A DNA stretch of 64,000 bases, taken from Thiothrix sp. UBA5583 (lineage in GTDB: Bacteria > Pseudomonadota > Gammaproteobacteria > Thiotrichales > Thiotrichaceae). The notes under the pieces are model-generated. The model saw only the letters and a list, made by a program, of their open reading frames with translations. It had not been told where the DNA came from and ran no database searches. The stretch's first letter is position 1. Every line of letters begins with the position of its first letter. Of this stretch, positions 51,331 through 60,299 are shown piece after piece. The stretch is from assembly GCA_002425225.1 (NCBI GenBank), contig DILV01000028.1, positions 30,086-94,085 on the forward strand, given 5' to 3'. Both the position numbers and the translations under genes were made by a program.

Positions 51331-52281
51331 TTATTCGATGATGGAAATGTCGATGCGCCGGTTTTTCTGGCGACCTGCTTCGGTGGCATTGCTCTCCAGT
51401 GGCAGGGATGCGCCCATGCCCATGATACGGATGCGTTGCCGGTCTATGCCGAGATTGACGAGTGCCAGCCCCACGCTATTGGCACGTAGCAGGGATAGCT
51501 GGGCATTGTTGGCGGCTTGCCCTATGTCATCTGAGTGCCCGCGCAGCATGACCTTGATGTTGGGATTTTGATGCAGCAAGGCAGCAACAGCTTTTAATTG
51601 CTGTTCTGAGGAAGCGTGCAGGCTGGTCGAGCCGGAGTCGAACTGGATGTTGTCAAATACCAGCGGTGTATTGTGCACCTGTTGGCGTATGGTATCGCGC
51701 AGGGCTGGTTCAAAGCCGCTGGGGGCAAGTGTTACGCTGCTGCCGTCAGGCAGGGTATAACTGGGTGGGGCATTTGCCTGTTGCATTGCAGACTGGGTGT
51801 CGCTGGTTGCTGCTGCTTGTTGCTGGGCAATTTGCGCCATTTGTAGCCGTGCTGTTTCTGCCTGTTTGAGTACGGCATTTTCAGCTTGCAGTCGTTCGAT
51901 TTCAGCCTGCATCAGGGCGGTGGGTTGCGTATCGACAGGTATCGCGGCTGGTGTTTCGACAGGTGTTGTACTGGTAACGGTTGTTGTGGTGTCTTCTGCG
52001 CCGCTCTGCCAGGAGGCTGACTGGGTTATTGCCGGGATAGTGTTGTTGGAAACAGGAGGTGCGGGCGAAATTAATCCAGTTTGAATACTGGATGTTTTAT
52101 TGTCGCGCTCAGGTATCAGGCTTGTTTCGGACAGTTTTTGCGGTTGGAGAATATCAGCAGAAGTCGTGTTTTCCTGATTAAGGAACCAATAAAGCAGACT
52201 GAATAGCAGCAGGACAATACCGGCTATCGTATATTCCTGCACTGCGCTCAGATCATCTTGATCCATTGAATTTTCTGTCAT
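51331..52281 (-). CDS. OmpA-family envelope protein
   Basis: A 316-residue protein: one membrane span (about 17-35), a Thr/Ser/Pro-rich linker with a short coiled coil (about 125-155), and a C-terminal OmpA-like peptidoglycan-binding domain (about 200-316; NIQFDSGSTSLHASSEQQLKAVAALL, LRGHSDDIGQAANNAQLSLLRANSV, RQKNRRIDISI). It ties the inner membrane to the cell wall. AGGGAA stands ahead of the ATG. It lies 26 bases upstream of the channel gene on the same strand, so the two may be cotranscribed. Confidence 0.88.
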   Translation of the reverse strand: MTENSMDQDDLSAVQEYTIAGIVLLLFSLLYWFLNQENTTSADILQPQKLSETSLIPERDNKTSSIQTGLISPAPPVSNNTIPAITQSASWQSGAEDTTTTVTSTTPVETPAAIPVDTQPTALMQAEIERLQAENAVLKQAETARLQMAQIAQQQAAATSDTQSAMQQANAPPSYTLPDGSSVTLAPSGFEPALRDTIRQQVHNTPLVFDNIQFDSGSTSLHASSEQQLKAVAALLHQNPNIKVMLRGHSDDIGQAANNAQLSLLRANSVGLALVNLGIDRQRIRIMGMGASLPLESNATEAGRQKNRRIDISIIE

Positions 52282-52376
52282 ATTCGCCGTTCCCTTGGCA
52301 ATCTGTTTCTACCAAGTCTAGACAAATTTTCAGGGATTTTTTTGTTTATTAACTATTTAATTACTAATTATCTTCA

Positions 52377-52727
52377 TTAGTTAATTTTGTCGCGAAACAT
52401 GAAATAAACTGCCCCCAATAAACATAAACCAGCCCACAGATAATCCAGCTTGAGAGGCTCTTTCAGGTAAAGCAGGCTGAAAGGGACAAAGACACTCAAG
52501 GTAATGACTTCCTGAATGATTTTGAGTTGCCCAACACTCAGCACGGTATAACCAATACGGTTGGCGGGGACTTGCAGCAAATACTCAAACAGGGCAATAC
52601 CCCAGCTTAGCAGGGCAGCAAACAGCCAGGGTTTGTGGTTGAGTTCCTTGAGGTGGGCATACCAGGCAAACGTCATGAAGACATTGCTGCATAACAGTAA
52701 CAGGATGCTGGTGACAACAGGATGCAT
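52377..52727 (-). CDS. DMT-family (DUF486) small membrane protein
   Basis: A 116-residue protein with four membrane spans; FMTFAWYAHLK, YLLQVPANRIGY, LSVGQLKIIQEVITLSVF and YLWAGLCLLGAVYFMF are the DUF486 signatures. It is a half-size relative of DMT transporters, and its role is unknown. Stands alone between the metalloprotease terminator and the OmpA gene. Confidence 0.9.
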   Translation of the reverse strand: MHPVVTSILLLLCSNVFMTFAWYAHLKELNHKPWLFAALLSWGIALFEYLLQVPANRIGYTVLSVGQLKIIQEVITLSVFVPFSLLYLKEPLKLDYLWAGLCLLGAVYFMFRDKIN

Positions 52728-52779
52728 GGAACAGATACCTCCGGGACTGGAGGTGCGATTATGCCGTGATCGTCAGGCA

Positions 52780-52808
52780 ACAAAAAGACCGGGTCACGAG
52801 TACCCGGC
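52780..52808 (-). terminator. Terminator of the metalloprotease gene
   Basis: A 6-bp GC stem (CCGGGT at 52789-52794, ACCCGG at 52802-52807) with a 7-base loop, followed on the minus strand by TCTTTTTG. It lies 21 bases after the stop of the protease gene. Confidence 0.8.
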
Positions 52809-52828
52809 CTCAAGGTTGCAACTGTTTA

Positions 52829-54895
52829 CTATTTGATGGTTACAGTGATTTTGGCAGTTGCTGTGTTACCTTTGCCATCGCTGATGGTGTAGGTAAGGGT
52901 TTCGCTACCTGTTTTCTTGCCCGCTTTGTATGAAACCTGTTTCTTGTCAGTCGTAATAGTGGCAGTGCCTTTGGTGGCACGGCTGATGGCAGTGACAGTC
53001 AGTGTGTCATTTTCAGGGTCAGAGTCGTTACTGAGAACCGGGATCAACACAGTGGTATTGCGCGTCACGGTAGCACTATCGGCAACGGCACGCGGTGGCT
53101 GGTTGACGACTGGTGCTGTGGCGGTGGTGGCAGATGCTGTTGCTGACGCTGCGGTTTCATTGCCGAATGCATCCCGTGCCTTGACCTGGTAGGTGTAGGT
53201 GGTGGCAGCCGCCAGACCTGTAGCAGTGAAGGATGGGTTGGCTACCCAGCCGCTGTCTGTACAGCCCGTACCACCGGAAACACAGTCAAAGTAATACTGT
53301 ACGGATGACACGTCATCGGTAGCCGTCACCGCTGTCATGCTGATGCGCTGGTGGTCAAGGGCAGCAGGCAGACTGGCCCAGTCCATAGGGTTGGGAGTCG
53401 GTGGATTGGTGTCGGTATTTTGTGGCAAGGATCCGTTGATGCTGTATCGCCCGATACTGCCGTAATCGTTGTAGCCATAATCCGTGCCAACCGCAGCCCT
53501 GCCCACACCTTCCACCGCCAGATAATAGGAGCCTGCCCCGAGAGTAGTACTGATGGCTGCATGGGTATCATCAACAGGCTGGTCAGAGGTAATCAGGTTG
53601 CCGAACTGGTCATACAGGGAAAGCTGGATGTCCAGATTGCCGCCACGGGTATTGGCAGCTTCGCGTGCCGGGGTGGCTTGCAGGCTCACCAACCCGCCAC
53701 TGGTGGAGAAGCTGAAAATATCCACGTCAGTACGTGTGCCGACGATACCTTTGTTGACAGCATTCAGGTTTGCAGGGTCATCCACCAGTGTGGTGGAAAT
53801 GATGTTGCCACTGGCATCCACCACCAGCGGTGTAGCGGTGGAACGCTGGTCGGCATGGTCATCAACGCGCAGGCTGACCTTGCCAGCAATCAGGGAAATG
53901 TCATCCTGGCTCAGGTTGGCATCGGGATATTCCCCTTTGCTCCACTGGCTAACGTTGCGGTTGTAGCCGGTTCCCATGATCGGCCCCCAACTGGTGAAAC
54001 CCGTACCGTGACCGTTGTAGTAGCCCAGTGTGCTGGTTCCATCATGTGACAGCCCCATGTTGTGCCCCATTTCGTGGGAAGCAGCTTCGGTCACGTAGTC
54101 GGCACGTCCACCCCCTAGGTTGTTGTAGTAGACCAGTGCAGGTGAATAGGTGGTGTGGTAATTGCTTTGTCCCCACACGCCCACATAGGCAACCCCGCCA
54201 GCAGTGGAGGATGGCATGGCCTGACCGTTGGCATCCACGTTATTGGTAATCAGGATGCGCCCAACCGTGGGGCCAAAGCTGGCAGGTTGTTCCGTGGTGA
54301 CATCCACATCAAATGGGGCGTAGTCTTCTGCAATCCGCCGCCAGATTTCTGCAATGCGGGCAATTTCCGTATCGTTGAAACTGCCGGGGATATTATCCAG
54401 GTCATAGGGCAAGGCATTGAAAGTATTGCCGTTGCTGTTCCAGGCAGTACCGGTGATGGTGTGCCCGTCGAAGTCCAGGTAAATGATCTTGCTGGAGCCA
54501 GGTTTGCTGTGCAGCTTGAAAGCATCGGCAGCCGTAATGGCGGCAGTGCCTGCCGTGCCGGAAACACCCGTGATGTCGGCATCCCTGCTGGCTTGCGGCA
54601 GATAGGTGTCAGCGTAATAGATGCCACCATCCTTGTCAGCCCGCATGTAAGGGACATCGTGGGAGTGGAAATGAAGGCTGCCCAGTTTGCTCATGGCTGT
54701 GTCACGGGCTTGCGGGGGTAATGCCTTCAACTGGTTGCGTAACAGTCCAGGCGGGAGGTCATCCAGTTTGAAAGGGTTGCCAATACCATAAGTGCGTGAC
54801 TGCGGAGCAGGAGCCGCATGGGTACTGGCGCTACTGATCAGGATGGTGGTAATACAAAGTCCTAACAGGATTTTGCGGTGGATTGAATAGTGCAT
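52829..54895 (-). CDS. Secreted zinc metalloprotease (metzincin) with PPC, FN3 and Ig-like domains
   Basis: A 688-residue exported protein with a signal peptide (about 1-28). The catalytic domain has the metzincin zinc motif HEMGHNMGLSHDG near residue 273 and the Met-turn IMGTGY. Downstream come a PPC-like domain (about 360-490), a fibronectin III-like domain (about 515-595, TYTYQVKARDAFGNETA) and a C-terminal cadherin/Ig-like domain ending TYTISDGKGNTATAKITV. It probably degrades extracellular protein or matures surface proteins. No sorting tag is seen at the C-terminus. GGGAG precedes the ATG. Confidence 0.88.
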   Translation of the reverse strand: MHYSIHRKILLGLCITTILISSASTHAAPAPQSRTYGIGNPFKLDDLPPGLLRNQLKALPPQARDTAMSKLGSLHFHSHDVPYMRADKDGGIYYADTYLPQASRDADITGVSGTAGTAAITAADAFKLHSKPGSSKIIYLDFDGHTITGTAWNSNGNTFNALPYDLDNIPGSFNDTEIARIAEIWRRIAEDYAPFDVDVTTEQPASFGPTVGRILITNNVDANGQAMPSSTAGGVAYVGVWGQSNYHTTYSPALVYYNNLGGGRADYVTEAASHEMGHNMGLSHDGTSTLGYYNGHGTGFTSWGPIMGTGYNRNVSQWSKGEYPDANLSQDDISLIAGKVSLRVDDHADQRSTATPLVVDASGNIISTTLVDDPANLNAVNKGIVGTRTDVDIFSFSTSGGLVSLQATPAREAANTRGGNLDIQLSLYDQFGNLITSDQPVDDTHAAISTTLGAGSYYLAVEGVGRAAVGTDYGYNDYGSIGRYSINGSLPQNTDTNPPTPNPMDWASLPAALDHQRISMTAVTATDDVSSVQYYFDCVSGGTGCTDSGWVANPSFTATGLAAATTYTYQVKARDAFGNETAASATASATTATAPVVNQPPRAVADSATVTRNTTVLIPVLSNDSDPENDTLTVTAISRATKGTATITTDKKQVSYKAGKKTGSETLTYTISDGKGNTATAKITVTIK

Positions 54896-54954
54896 GTTAT
54901 CTCCCTTCGCATTTATTGGTAGATGGCGAGCCTGATTATGTTGTTTATCGTACT

Positions 54955-56250
54955 CTAGTATTGATTAATATTTAATCTGTTTTGACGAATGTTTTTCAGT
55001 GCATCAGGTGGTAATCGGCGGAAACCTTCTGCTTCCAGCCCCAGCAGTTTTTCGCCGACGATAATGGGCATCCGGCTGATGTCAATAGTGTGCTGAAGTC
55101 CGGTGATGGCGCTTTCCCTATCAGTAGTGGCAGTCGTGGTGGTTGCTGCCACCAGACTGGTGGATGTGCTTTTCCGGGGCTTGCCTCCGCCAGTTTTTTT
55201 GCCGCCAGTACTGCTGTTGGTTGTTGTTTTCAGCGGGGTGAAAGTGCTGAGGAAATAACTGTTGGTAATGGCACTGTTGTAGCCATTCAGCCCGGTATTG
55301 GGTAAACCGGAAAGGCTTGTTTCATTCAGTGCCCAGCTCAGTTCCTTGTTGGTATTGAACCAGGCAACTGCACGGATGGCTGGGTAGCTCGCTATGATGC
55401 GGTTATACATGTCTTGAACCCAAATATCCTTGCTTTGGCTGGCGTCGCTGTCGTTACCATCCTGCCCTTTGGACAGATCAGGCAAATCACCAGGTTCGGC
55501 TGAGGCTACTTCAGCGATGACCACGGGTTTGTCAGGGTAGTTGCTGATCAGTTTGACGTAGGTAGAGCTGAATGTTTCATCAAATGTTTTCCAGCGCGAA
55601 AATGAAAAGTTGCTGCCCCAGTTGTAACCGTCAATACCTGTCCAGTCGACAACATCGTTGCCGGGGTAATAACGGGTAATGTCGTTAAAGTCGTCTACGT
55701 TGACATTATTGGCGCACCAGACCCATTCCACACTGTTATTGACCCCGGCGGCGGTAAACAGGCCATGAATATGCCGCCATGCCGCCTTGAACGTTTCCGG
55801 GTCATTGCTCCAAGGATACCAGTTGCCATTGAACTCATGCCCGAAACGCAACAGGATGGTGGGGCGTGAGTCTGAGGGATAACTGTCCCGCCAGTTACGG
55901 AAACTGCTGATCCAGCTATTGATGTAGTTGTCTTCAGTGCCAGCAGCGATAGCTGTCAACATGGAGTTGTTGTTGTTACGGTAGGGCATGAGGGTGATCA
56001 TAGGAGTGCCGCCCCGCGCTGCAATATTGGATGCCTGTATACTGAGGCTGTCCCAGTGATAATCAAAAGTAGTGAACAGGTTGACAACAGCAACGGGTTT
56101 TGCGGTAGTGCTGTTGAATTTGTCAATGTCGGATAACGACCAACCGTCATGGTTGATATAGGCTCCTAACATTGTACTGGCATGAGCTGGCAGGGTCAGG
56201 GTTGCAAGACAGCAGGCAAAAACAAGGCTTGCATGGTTATTGTTAGCCAT
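54955..56250 (-). CDS. Secreted GH26-like glycoside hydrolase
   Basis: A 431-residue exported protein (signal peptide to about residue 24). The GH26 pattern is visible: acid/base E139 in LLRFGHEFNGNWYPW and nucleophile E247 in PVVIAEVASAEPGD, with YPGNDVVDWTGIDGYNWG in between. The core ends near 335; a Thr/Ser/Lys-rich linker and a 60-residue tail of unknown fold follow. It would cut a beta-mannan or related exopolysaccharide outside the cytoplasm. The start at 56250 has AAGGAG ahead; an ATG nine codons earlier is less likely. The substrate is unknown. Confidence 0.8.
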   Translation of the reverse strand: MANNNHASLVFACCLATLTLPAHASTMLGAYINHDGWSLSDIDKFNSTTAKPVAVVNLFTTFDYHWDSLSIQASNIAARGGTPMITLMPYRNNNNSMLTAIAAGTEDNYINSWISSFRNWRDSYPSDSRPTILLRFGHEFNGNWYPWSNDPETFKAAWRHIHGLFTAAGVNNSVEWVWCANNVNVDDFNDITRYYPGNDVVDWTGIDGYNWGSNFSFSRWKTFDETFSSTYVKLISNYPDKPVVIAEVASAEPGDLPDLSKGQDGNDSDASQSKDIWVQDMYNRIIASYPAIRAVAWFNTNKELSWALNETSLSGLPNTGLNGYNSAITNSYFLSTFTPLKTTTNSSTGGKKTGGGKPRKSTSTSLVAATTTTATTDRESAITGLQHTIDISRMPIIVGEKLLGLEAEGFRRLPPDALKNIRQNRLNINQY

Positions 56251-56487
56251 TGGGGACAGCTCCTTGTGTTGGGACACTCGTGTTTTGGGATTATTGCGAT
56301 TCGATCAATTGAAATTTGCCATTCATCATAATTTTTTATTATTTTGATTATGAGCTTATTGATTAGCTTTATGAAAACTGAATGCCGACGTTCGGTTGTT
56401 TATGGCAGATGAGTGGTTGGTGCTTGAGGCGATGAATGGCGTTTTTTTCAGGATAAAACGCCAGTTGCTCATGAACAGTGATCCTGC

Positions 56488-57009
56488 TTACGGTACAGTA
56501 TCCGCCATTTTGCCTACATCATTCCCCATGCCGCCCACATTGCTGTTAAGGTGATGAAAGCGCTGGCTCATGGAACCCATATCCTGCCCCATAGAGCTGA
56601 CCTGATGCTGCATGTTGCCCATATCTTGGGTCATGTCGCCCATGTCGGTGGACATGCTGGTAATGCGTACATTCATCAGTGCCATTTGCTCGCGCATCAC
56701 CGGCATCAGGCGCATGTCCTGTTCCATTGACTGCATGTAAACAGCCATCGTGTCCATACGGTCGGCAACCCGCCCGAAATGTTCATACATGGCGACCATA
56801 TCCTTGATGACCGTGCGGAATTCTGCGGTCAGCATGTACACGAATTGCAGGTTGGCAAGCACCATGCACCCCAGCAGGATCAACACCACTCGCATGGTGA
56901 TGTTGGCCTTGTGGTGCTCACGGTCGATGTTTTCCTGTGCGGCTTGTACTTGTGTTTCCAGCGCATTGATGCTGGCGAAGGCTTGTTCAAGTTGGGCTTG
57001 CTCTTGCAT
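56488..57009 (-). CDS. Methionine-rich single-span membrane protein (B), function unknown
   Basis: A 173-residue protein. Residues 1-36 form a coiled coil (QAFASINALETQVQAAQENID), 38-63 a membrane span, and from about 80 on Met recurs every third or fourth residue (about 19 Met in 90 residues; pieces such as MSTDMGDMTQDMGNMQ and MGQDMGSM). This is a heptad pattern in which Met fills the core positions. No cysteine or histidine cluster accompanies it. It lies six bases after protein A and is cotranscribed with it and the dCache receptor. I know no family. Confidence 0.7.
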   Translation of the reverse strand: MQEQAQLEQAFASINALETQVQAAQENIDREHHKANITMRVVLILLGCMVLANLQFVYMLTAEFRTVIKDMVAMYEHFGRVADRMDTMAVYMQSMEQDMRLMPVMREQMALMNVRITSMSTDMGDMTQDMGNMQHQVSSMGQDMGSMSQRFHHLNSNVGGMGNDVGKMADTVP

Positions 57010-57015
57010 GGGAAA

Positions 57016-57561
57016 TCACCAGAATGGGTTGATGGAATTGAACATGCGCATGGGAGCCGACATATGGTGTACATCGCTGCGCATTTGCGTGACAGAACCA
57101 TCCATCACCTGAAAGGAACGACTCATGTCGCTAACGTTATAAGCCATTGCATTCATGCGGTCATTGATTTGCGACACATGCCCGTTCATGCTGCTTACGT
57201 TGGTACTCATGGTTCCCATGTTGCCGTAAATGGCATCCATGTCATGCACAATGCCCGGCATCACCGCCACATTCTGGCGCATACTGTCCATGTTGCGGCG
57301 CATGGATTCCATGTCATTGGTGATATGGGAAAAATGGGTGTTCATCTGCCCGATGGCATCCGTCAGGCCGGGCAGGTGAAAGGCCAGCAAGGCCACCATC
57401 AGCGACATGCTGAACACCAGGGCGGCGAAAGCGATGAAAGAAATCCGGTACAGCAGATTGACCCGCTGCACGGTTTGTTGCTGGCGCTCCTGCTGCATCT
57501 GGATGGTTTGTTGCAGGTTAATCAGGGCTTGTGCCAGTTGGCTTTCCTGTTGTGGTGTCAT
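57016..57561 (-). CDS. Methionine-rich single-span membrane protein (A), function unknown
   Basis: A 181-residue paralogue of the protein at 56488-57009 in build: N-terminal Gln-rich coiled coil (1-30), one membrane span (about 35-60), then about 18 Met in roughly 110 residues with the same three/four spacing (NDMESMRRNMDSMRQNV, NMGTMSTNVSSMNGHV). The start overlaps the dCache gene stop by ATGA. Charged and polar residues fill the positions outside the Met stripe, so a long helical rod or coiled coil in the periplasm is likely. No known family was recognised. Confidence 0.7.
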   Translation of the reverse strand: MTPQQESQLAQALINLQQTIQMQQERQQQTVQRVNLLYRISFIAFAALVFSMSLMVALLAFHLPGLTDAIGQMNTHFSHITNDMESMRRNMDSMRQNVAVMPGIVHDMDAIYGNMGTMSTNVSSMNGHVSQINDRMNAMAYNVSDMSRSFQVMDGSVTQMRSDVHHMSAPMRMFNSINPFW

Positions 57562-58661
57562 GCAACCGGCTCCTTGGCACGAAACGGTTTGCCAAACACC
57601 ACAAACAAAATAAAACCAAATAACAGCAATGCAAACACTGTCAAGGTAAGGTTTTCCGCAATGGAGCGGTTGGCGCCACCCAGTAGGTCATCTTCCGGGG
57701 CAACCACCAGCAGTTTCCAGCCGCTGGCTTGGTTGGGGAAATCCAGCAGCATGGGCAGGTATTTGTCACCCTGATATTTGAATTCTTGCCCCGGTTTTTC
57801 CGCCGTTTGTTCCCGCTGGTAGGCTTCCGTAACCCATGCCTGCGCAGGCATGATCATGGCAAGGGTCGGCAGGCTCTGTGCCGGGTTGGTTCCCGCATTC
57901 AGTTGCAGACGGGTGGGGTAGGCTACCAGTTCCTGCTTGCTATTCACAATCAGGGACAGGTCGTGATCACCGAATGCCTGCTCAGTCAGGAAGTCGCTCA
58001 AGCCTTGCAGGGTCATGTCAGCCGCCAGTACGCCCGCCAGTTTGCCTTGTGCGTCGAAAAACGGCGTGGAAGCTGTTACGCCAGTCCCTTTGCTGGAGGC
58101 AAACGTATAAATGTCTGACCAGTAAACAGCCCCAGCTTTGCCATTTTGTGCCTGACTGTACCAAGGGCGGGTACGGGGATCATACTGGGTGGCGGTTTCC
58201 GTATTGGCAAGCGGGGAATAATCCGTCTGACGGTAAATGACCTGTTCCACCGGTGAGCCGCTGCGCCGGTCAATGACTCGTGTGGCCCAGCGTGGCAAAC
58301 GGTCAGCCTTGATGAAATTGCCCTGGGTGTCTGCAATATAAAGGGCACTGATGTAGGGGTTCAGTTCCAGTTGTTTCCAGAAGATTGGCAACCAGTAGGT
58401 GCTGGTATCCGGCAAGGCATTTTGTGCTACACCCCTTGTCAGGACAGCATTCGTTTTGATTTGTGACTCGGTAATGGTCAGCATGTGGGTCGTGCGTTGA
58501 GTCACTATCTGCCCGATACCCTCCATCATGCGGGATGCCACATTGGTAGTGGCTGCATCGGTGCGTTGATAAGCACCATTTAATGCAATAAACAGGGTCA
58601 GGGTTAATGCGCCTACAAATAGCCAGGCGACAACTTTCCGGGAAAATTTGGGAAATCTCAT
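57558..58661 (-). CDS. dCache-domain membrane receptor lacking a cytoplasmic output domain
   Basis: A 367-residue protein: span at about 12-30, a periplasmic double Cache domain (about 40-325; ALYIADTQGNFIKAD, YDPRTRPWYSQA, TPFFDAQGKLAGVLAADMTLQGLSDFL), second span at about 335-355, and only about ten residues in the cytoplasm. Such sensors normally carry a chemoreceptor, kinase or diguanylate cyclase part. Ligands of dCache domains are often amino acids or small organic acids. The gene leads an operon with two methionine-rich proteins, which may replace the missing output. Confidence 0.8.
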   Translation of the reverse strand: MRFPKFSRKVVAWLFVGALTLTLFIALNGAYQRTDAATTNVASRMMEGIGQIVTQRTTHMLTITESQIKTNAVLTRGVAQNALPDTSTYWLPIFWKQLELNPYISALYIADTQGNFIKADRLPRWATRVIDRRSGSPVEQVIYRQTDYSPLANTETATQYDPRTRPWYSQAQNGKAGAVYWSDIYTFASSKGTGVTASTPFFDAQGKLAGVLAADMTLQGLSDFLTEQAFGDHDLSLIVNSKQELVAYPTRLQLNAGTNPAQSLPTLAMIMPAQAWVTEAYQREQTAEKPGQEFKYQGDKYLPMLLDFPNQASGWKLLVVAPEDDLLGGANRSIAENLTLTVFALLLFGFILFVVFGKPFRAKEPVA

Positions 58662-58727
58662 TGATTTTTGGCTCGCAAGTCAGACAAGCCAATGCTAATG
58701 GTTTGGTGGAAATATTCAACAACTTCA

Positions 58728-58757
58728 TAAAAACTGGGCAGCCCAACAAGCTGCCCC
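58728..58757 (-). terminator. Terminator of the Spy/CpxP-like gene
   Basis: A perfect 7-bp stem (GGGCAGC at 58736-58742, GCTGCCC at 58750-58756) with a 7-base loop; on the minus strand AGTTTTTATG follows. It separates this gene from the dCache operon downstream on the same strand. Confidence 0.85.
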
Positions 58758-58803
58758 AAGCGAGGTGAAATAGACTCAATCCCAAACTTGCAGAAATGAC
58801 GGG

Positions 58804-59139
58804 TTAGAAAGCCCAGCCGCCCTTATCCTGCTTCTCTTGCATTTTCTGGCGACGATCTTCCATGCGTTCCTGACGTTGCTGTTGCATTGTCTGGAATTTG
58901 GTTGCTTGTTCAGGGGTCAGGATGGCCTGGATACGCTGGTGAGTTTCGTCACGTATGGCATCCATCTTGGCTTTTTGTTCCTGCATGATGGCGTCAACCT
59001 GTGTTACTTGGGTTTCATTCAAACCCAGCATTGTTTTCATGCGATCCATGCCCCTGCCACCGAAACCACCGTGGTCAGCGATAGCAGCGGATGCGCCCAA
59101 TACAGCGATCAGTGAGGTGATGATCAATACTTTTTTCAT
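58804..59139 (-). CDS. Spy/CpxP-like periplasmic protein
   Basis: A 111-residue exported protein (signal peptide to about residue 20, AAIADHGG). The mature part is almost all helix and carries two LTxxQ-like elements (LNETQVTQVDAI near 40, LTPEQATKF near 73) and a Gln/Arg/Met-rich tail. This suits the Spy/CpxP/zinc-resistance family of ATP-independent periplasmic chaperones. The ATG at 59139 has AAGGAG ahead. Followed by its own terminator. Confidence 0.8.
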   Translation of the reverse strand: MKKVLIITSLIAVLGASAAIADHGGFGGRGMDRMKTMLGLNETQVTQVDAIMQEQKAKMDAIRDETHQRIQAILTPEQATKFQTMQQQRQERMEDRRQKMQEKQDKGGWAF

Positions 59140-59315
59140 GTCTGATACTCCTTCAAAGTATTCGTGGTTGTATGTGATGAAGCATTGTTTGCTTCCGACA
59201 GGAGTAAGATTACGTGCAGATTGCGCACGAAATTTGCTGCAATTGTGCAAACACTGTGGAAGTACGTGATAATCGCGGCACTACAGCATTACCAGACCAC
59301 AAGGATCAGAATTTC

Positions 59316-59729
59316 ATGCAAGCCCTGCTTATTGTTGCCCACGGCAGCCGCCGCGCCGAATCCAACGATGAAATCCGTACTCTCGCCAACAAAGTGGAAA
59401 CCTTGTCGGCTGATGCCTATGGTTTTGTGGGTAGTGCATTTTTGGAGCTGGCGGAACCTTCCATTCCTGACGGTATCCAGCAATGCATTGAGCGGGGAGC
59501 GACGCTGGTCACGGTCATGCCGTTTTTCCTGTCAGCGGGGCGTCATGTGGTGACAGACGTGCCGGAAATGGTGCGGGAGAAGCAGCGGGAACATCCGAAT
59601 GTGCAAATTCGGATGGCTCCCTATCTGGGTGTTTCCAGCCTGATGCCAGATTTGATCCTGCAATCCGCCGCTAGTGCTTGTCACTGTACGGGGGGGGATT
59701 GCACTTATCCTGCCTGTATCAGGGGCTGA
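59316..59729 (+). CDS. CbiX-type sirohydrochlorin chelatase, short form
   Basis: A 137-residue single-domain chelatase: LLIVAHGSRRAESNDEI with catalytic His 9, ELAEPSIPDGI, and PFFLSAGRHVVTDVPEM with the second His. Short CbiX proteins insert Co2+ (or Fe2+) into sirohydrochlorin for cobalamin or sirohaem. The C-terminal tail has four cysteines (CHCTGGDCTYPAC), which could hold a metal. The start at 59316 leaves out a longer open frame that has no conserved residues. It overlaps the DsrE gene at its 3' end by 11 bases, opposite strand. Confidence 0.85.
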   Translation: MQALLIVAHGSRRAESNDEIRTLANKVETLSADAYGFVGSAFLELAEPSIPDGIQQCIERGATLVTVMPFFLSAGRHVVTDVPEMVREKQREHPNVQIRMAPYLGVSSLMPDLILQSAASACHCTGGDCTYPACIRG

Positions 59730-60192
59730 GGTAACTCCAGCCTTTTTCCTGCAATTCCATCAACCGCGCAATCCCGGCGGGTACAGTTTCCACACCTTCC
59801 AGCAGGGTGGGGCGTTTGCCATCGGTACGTTCAATGGTATCCAGTGTATTGCCACAAGCGGTAAACACCACATTCTGCATCATCAGGCTTTCGATGCGGT
59901 CAGTGTATTTGCTTTTGTCGGTCAGCAGCCAAATACCAGGGCCATAAGCGATGACTTCAATCTCGATATTATCCATACCGAAGTGTTTTTGCAGGTTGAC
60001 GATGTTGGAAAGGACATGGCTTTGCAGCTCTTCATCCTTTTTGTTGACCTGTATAACCAGACGACGCATCTCGTTTGTCGTGGTTTCAGCGGTTGGCTGT
60101 TTGGCTGCTTCTGTTGCATAAACAGGTGACAAACAGGTCGCAGACAACACTGTTGCCAACAGGGTGACGGGCAAAAAACGGCTATATTTCAT
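59719..60192 (-). CDS. Periplasmic DsrE/DsrF-like family protein
   Basis: A 157-residue exported protein (signal peptide to about residue 26). The DsrE-like fold is seen in LVIQVNKKDEELQSHVLSNIVNLQKHFG, IEIEVIAYGPGIWLLTD, and VVFTACGNTLDTIERTDGKRP, with the conserved Cys at 113. In cytoplasmic relatives this Cys carries sulfur. A periplasmic version is common in sulfur-oxidising and other proteobacteria; the role is unknown. Confidence 0.85.
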   Translation of the reverse strand: MKYSRFLPVTLLATVLSATCLSPVYATEAAKQPTAETTTNEMRRLVIQVNKKDEELQSHVLSNIVNLQKHFGMDNIEIEVIAYGPGIWLLTDKSKYTDRIESLMMQNVVFTACGNTLDTIERTDGKRPTLLEGVETVPAGIARLMELQEKGWSYLSP

Positions 60193-60299
60193 GATTTAAC
60201 TTCCTCCTTAACATCGGCAACTATAACAGGAGGAACAAACGACAGGCTTGAGAAAAAGCAAGCAACAAGCAATAAGGCAGGTGAATGATGAGCGGTGAA

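Noticed and set aside
52349..52387. AT-rich inverted repeats before the OmpA gene as a terminator of it or the DUF486 gene
   Set aside because: Stems are short and AT-only, and the side that would need T is A-rich.
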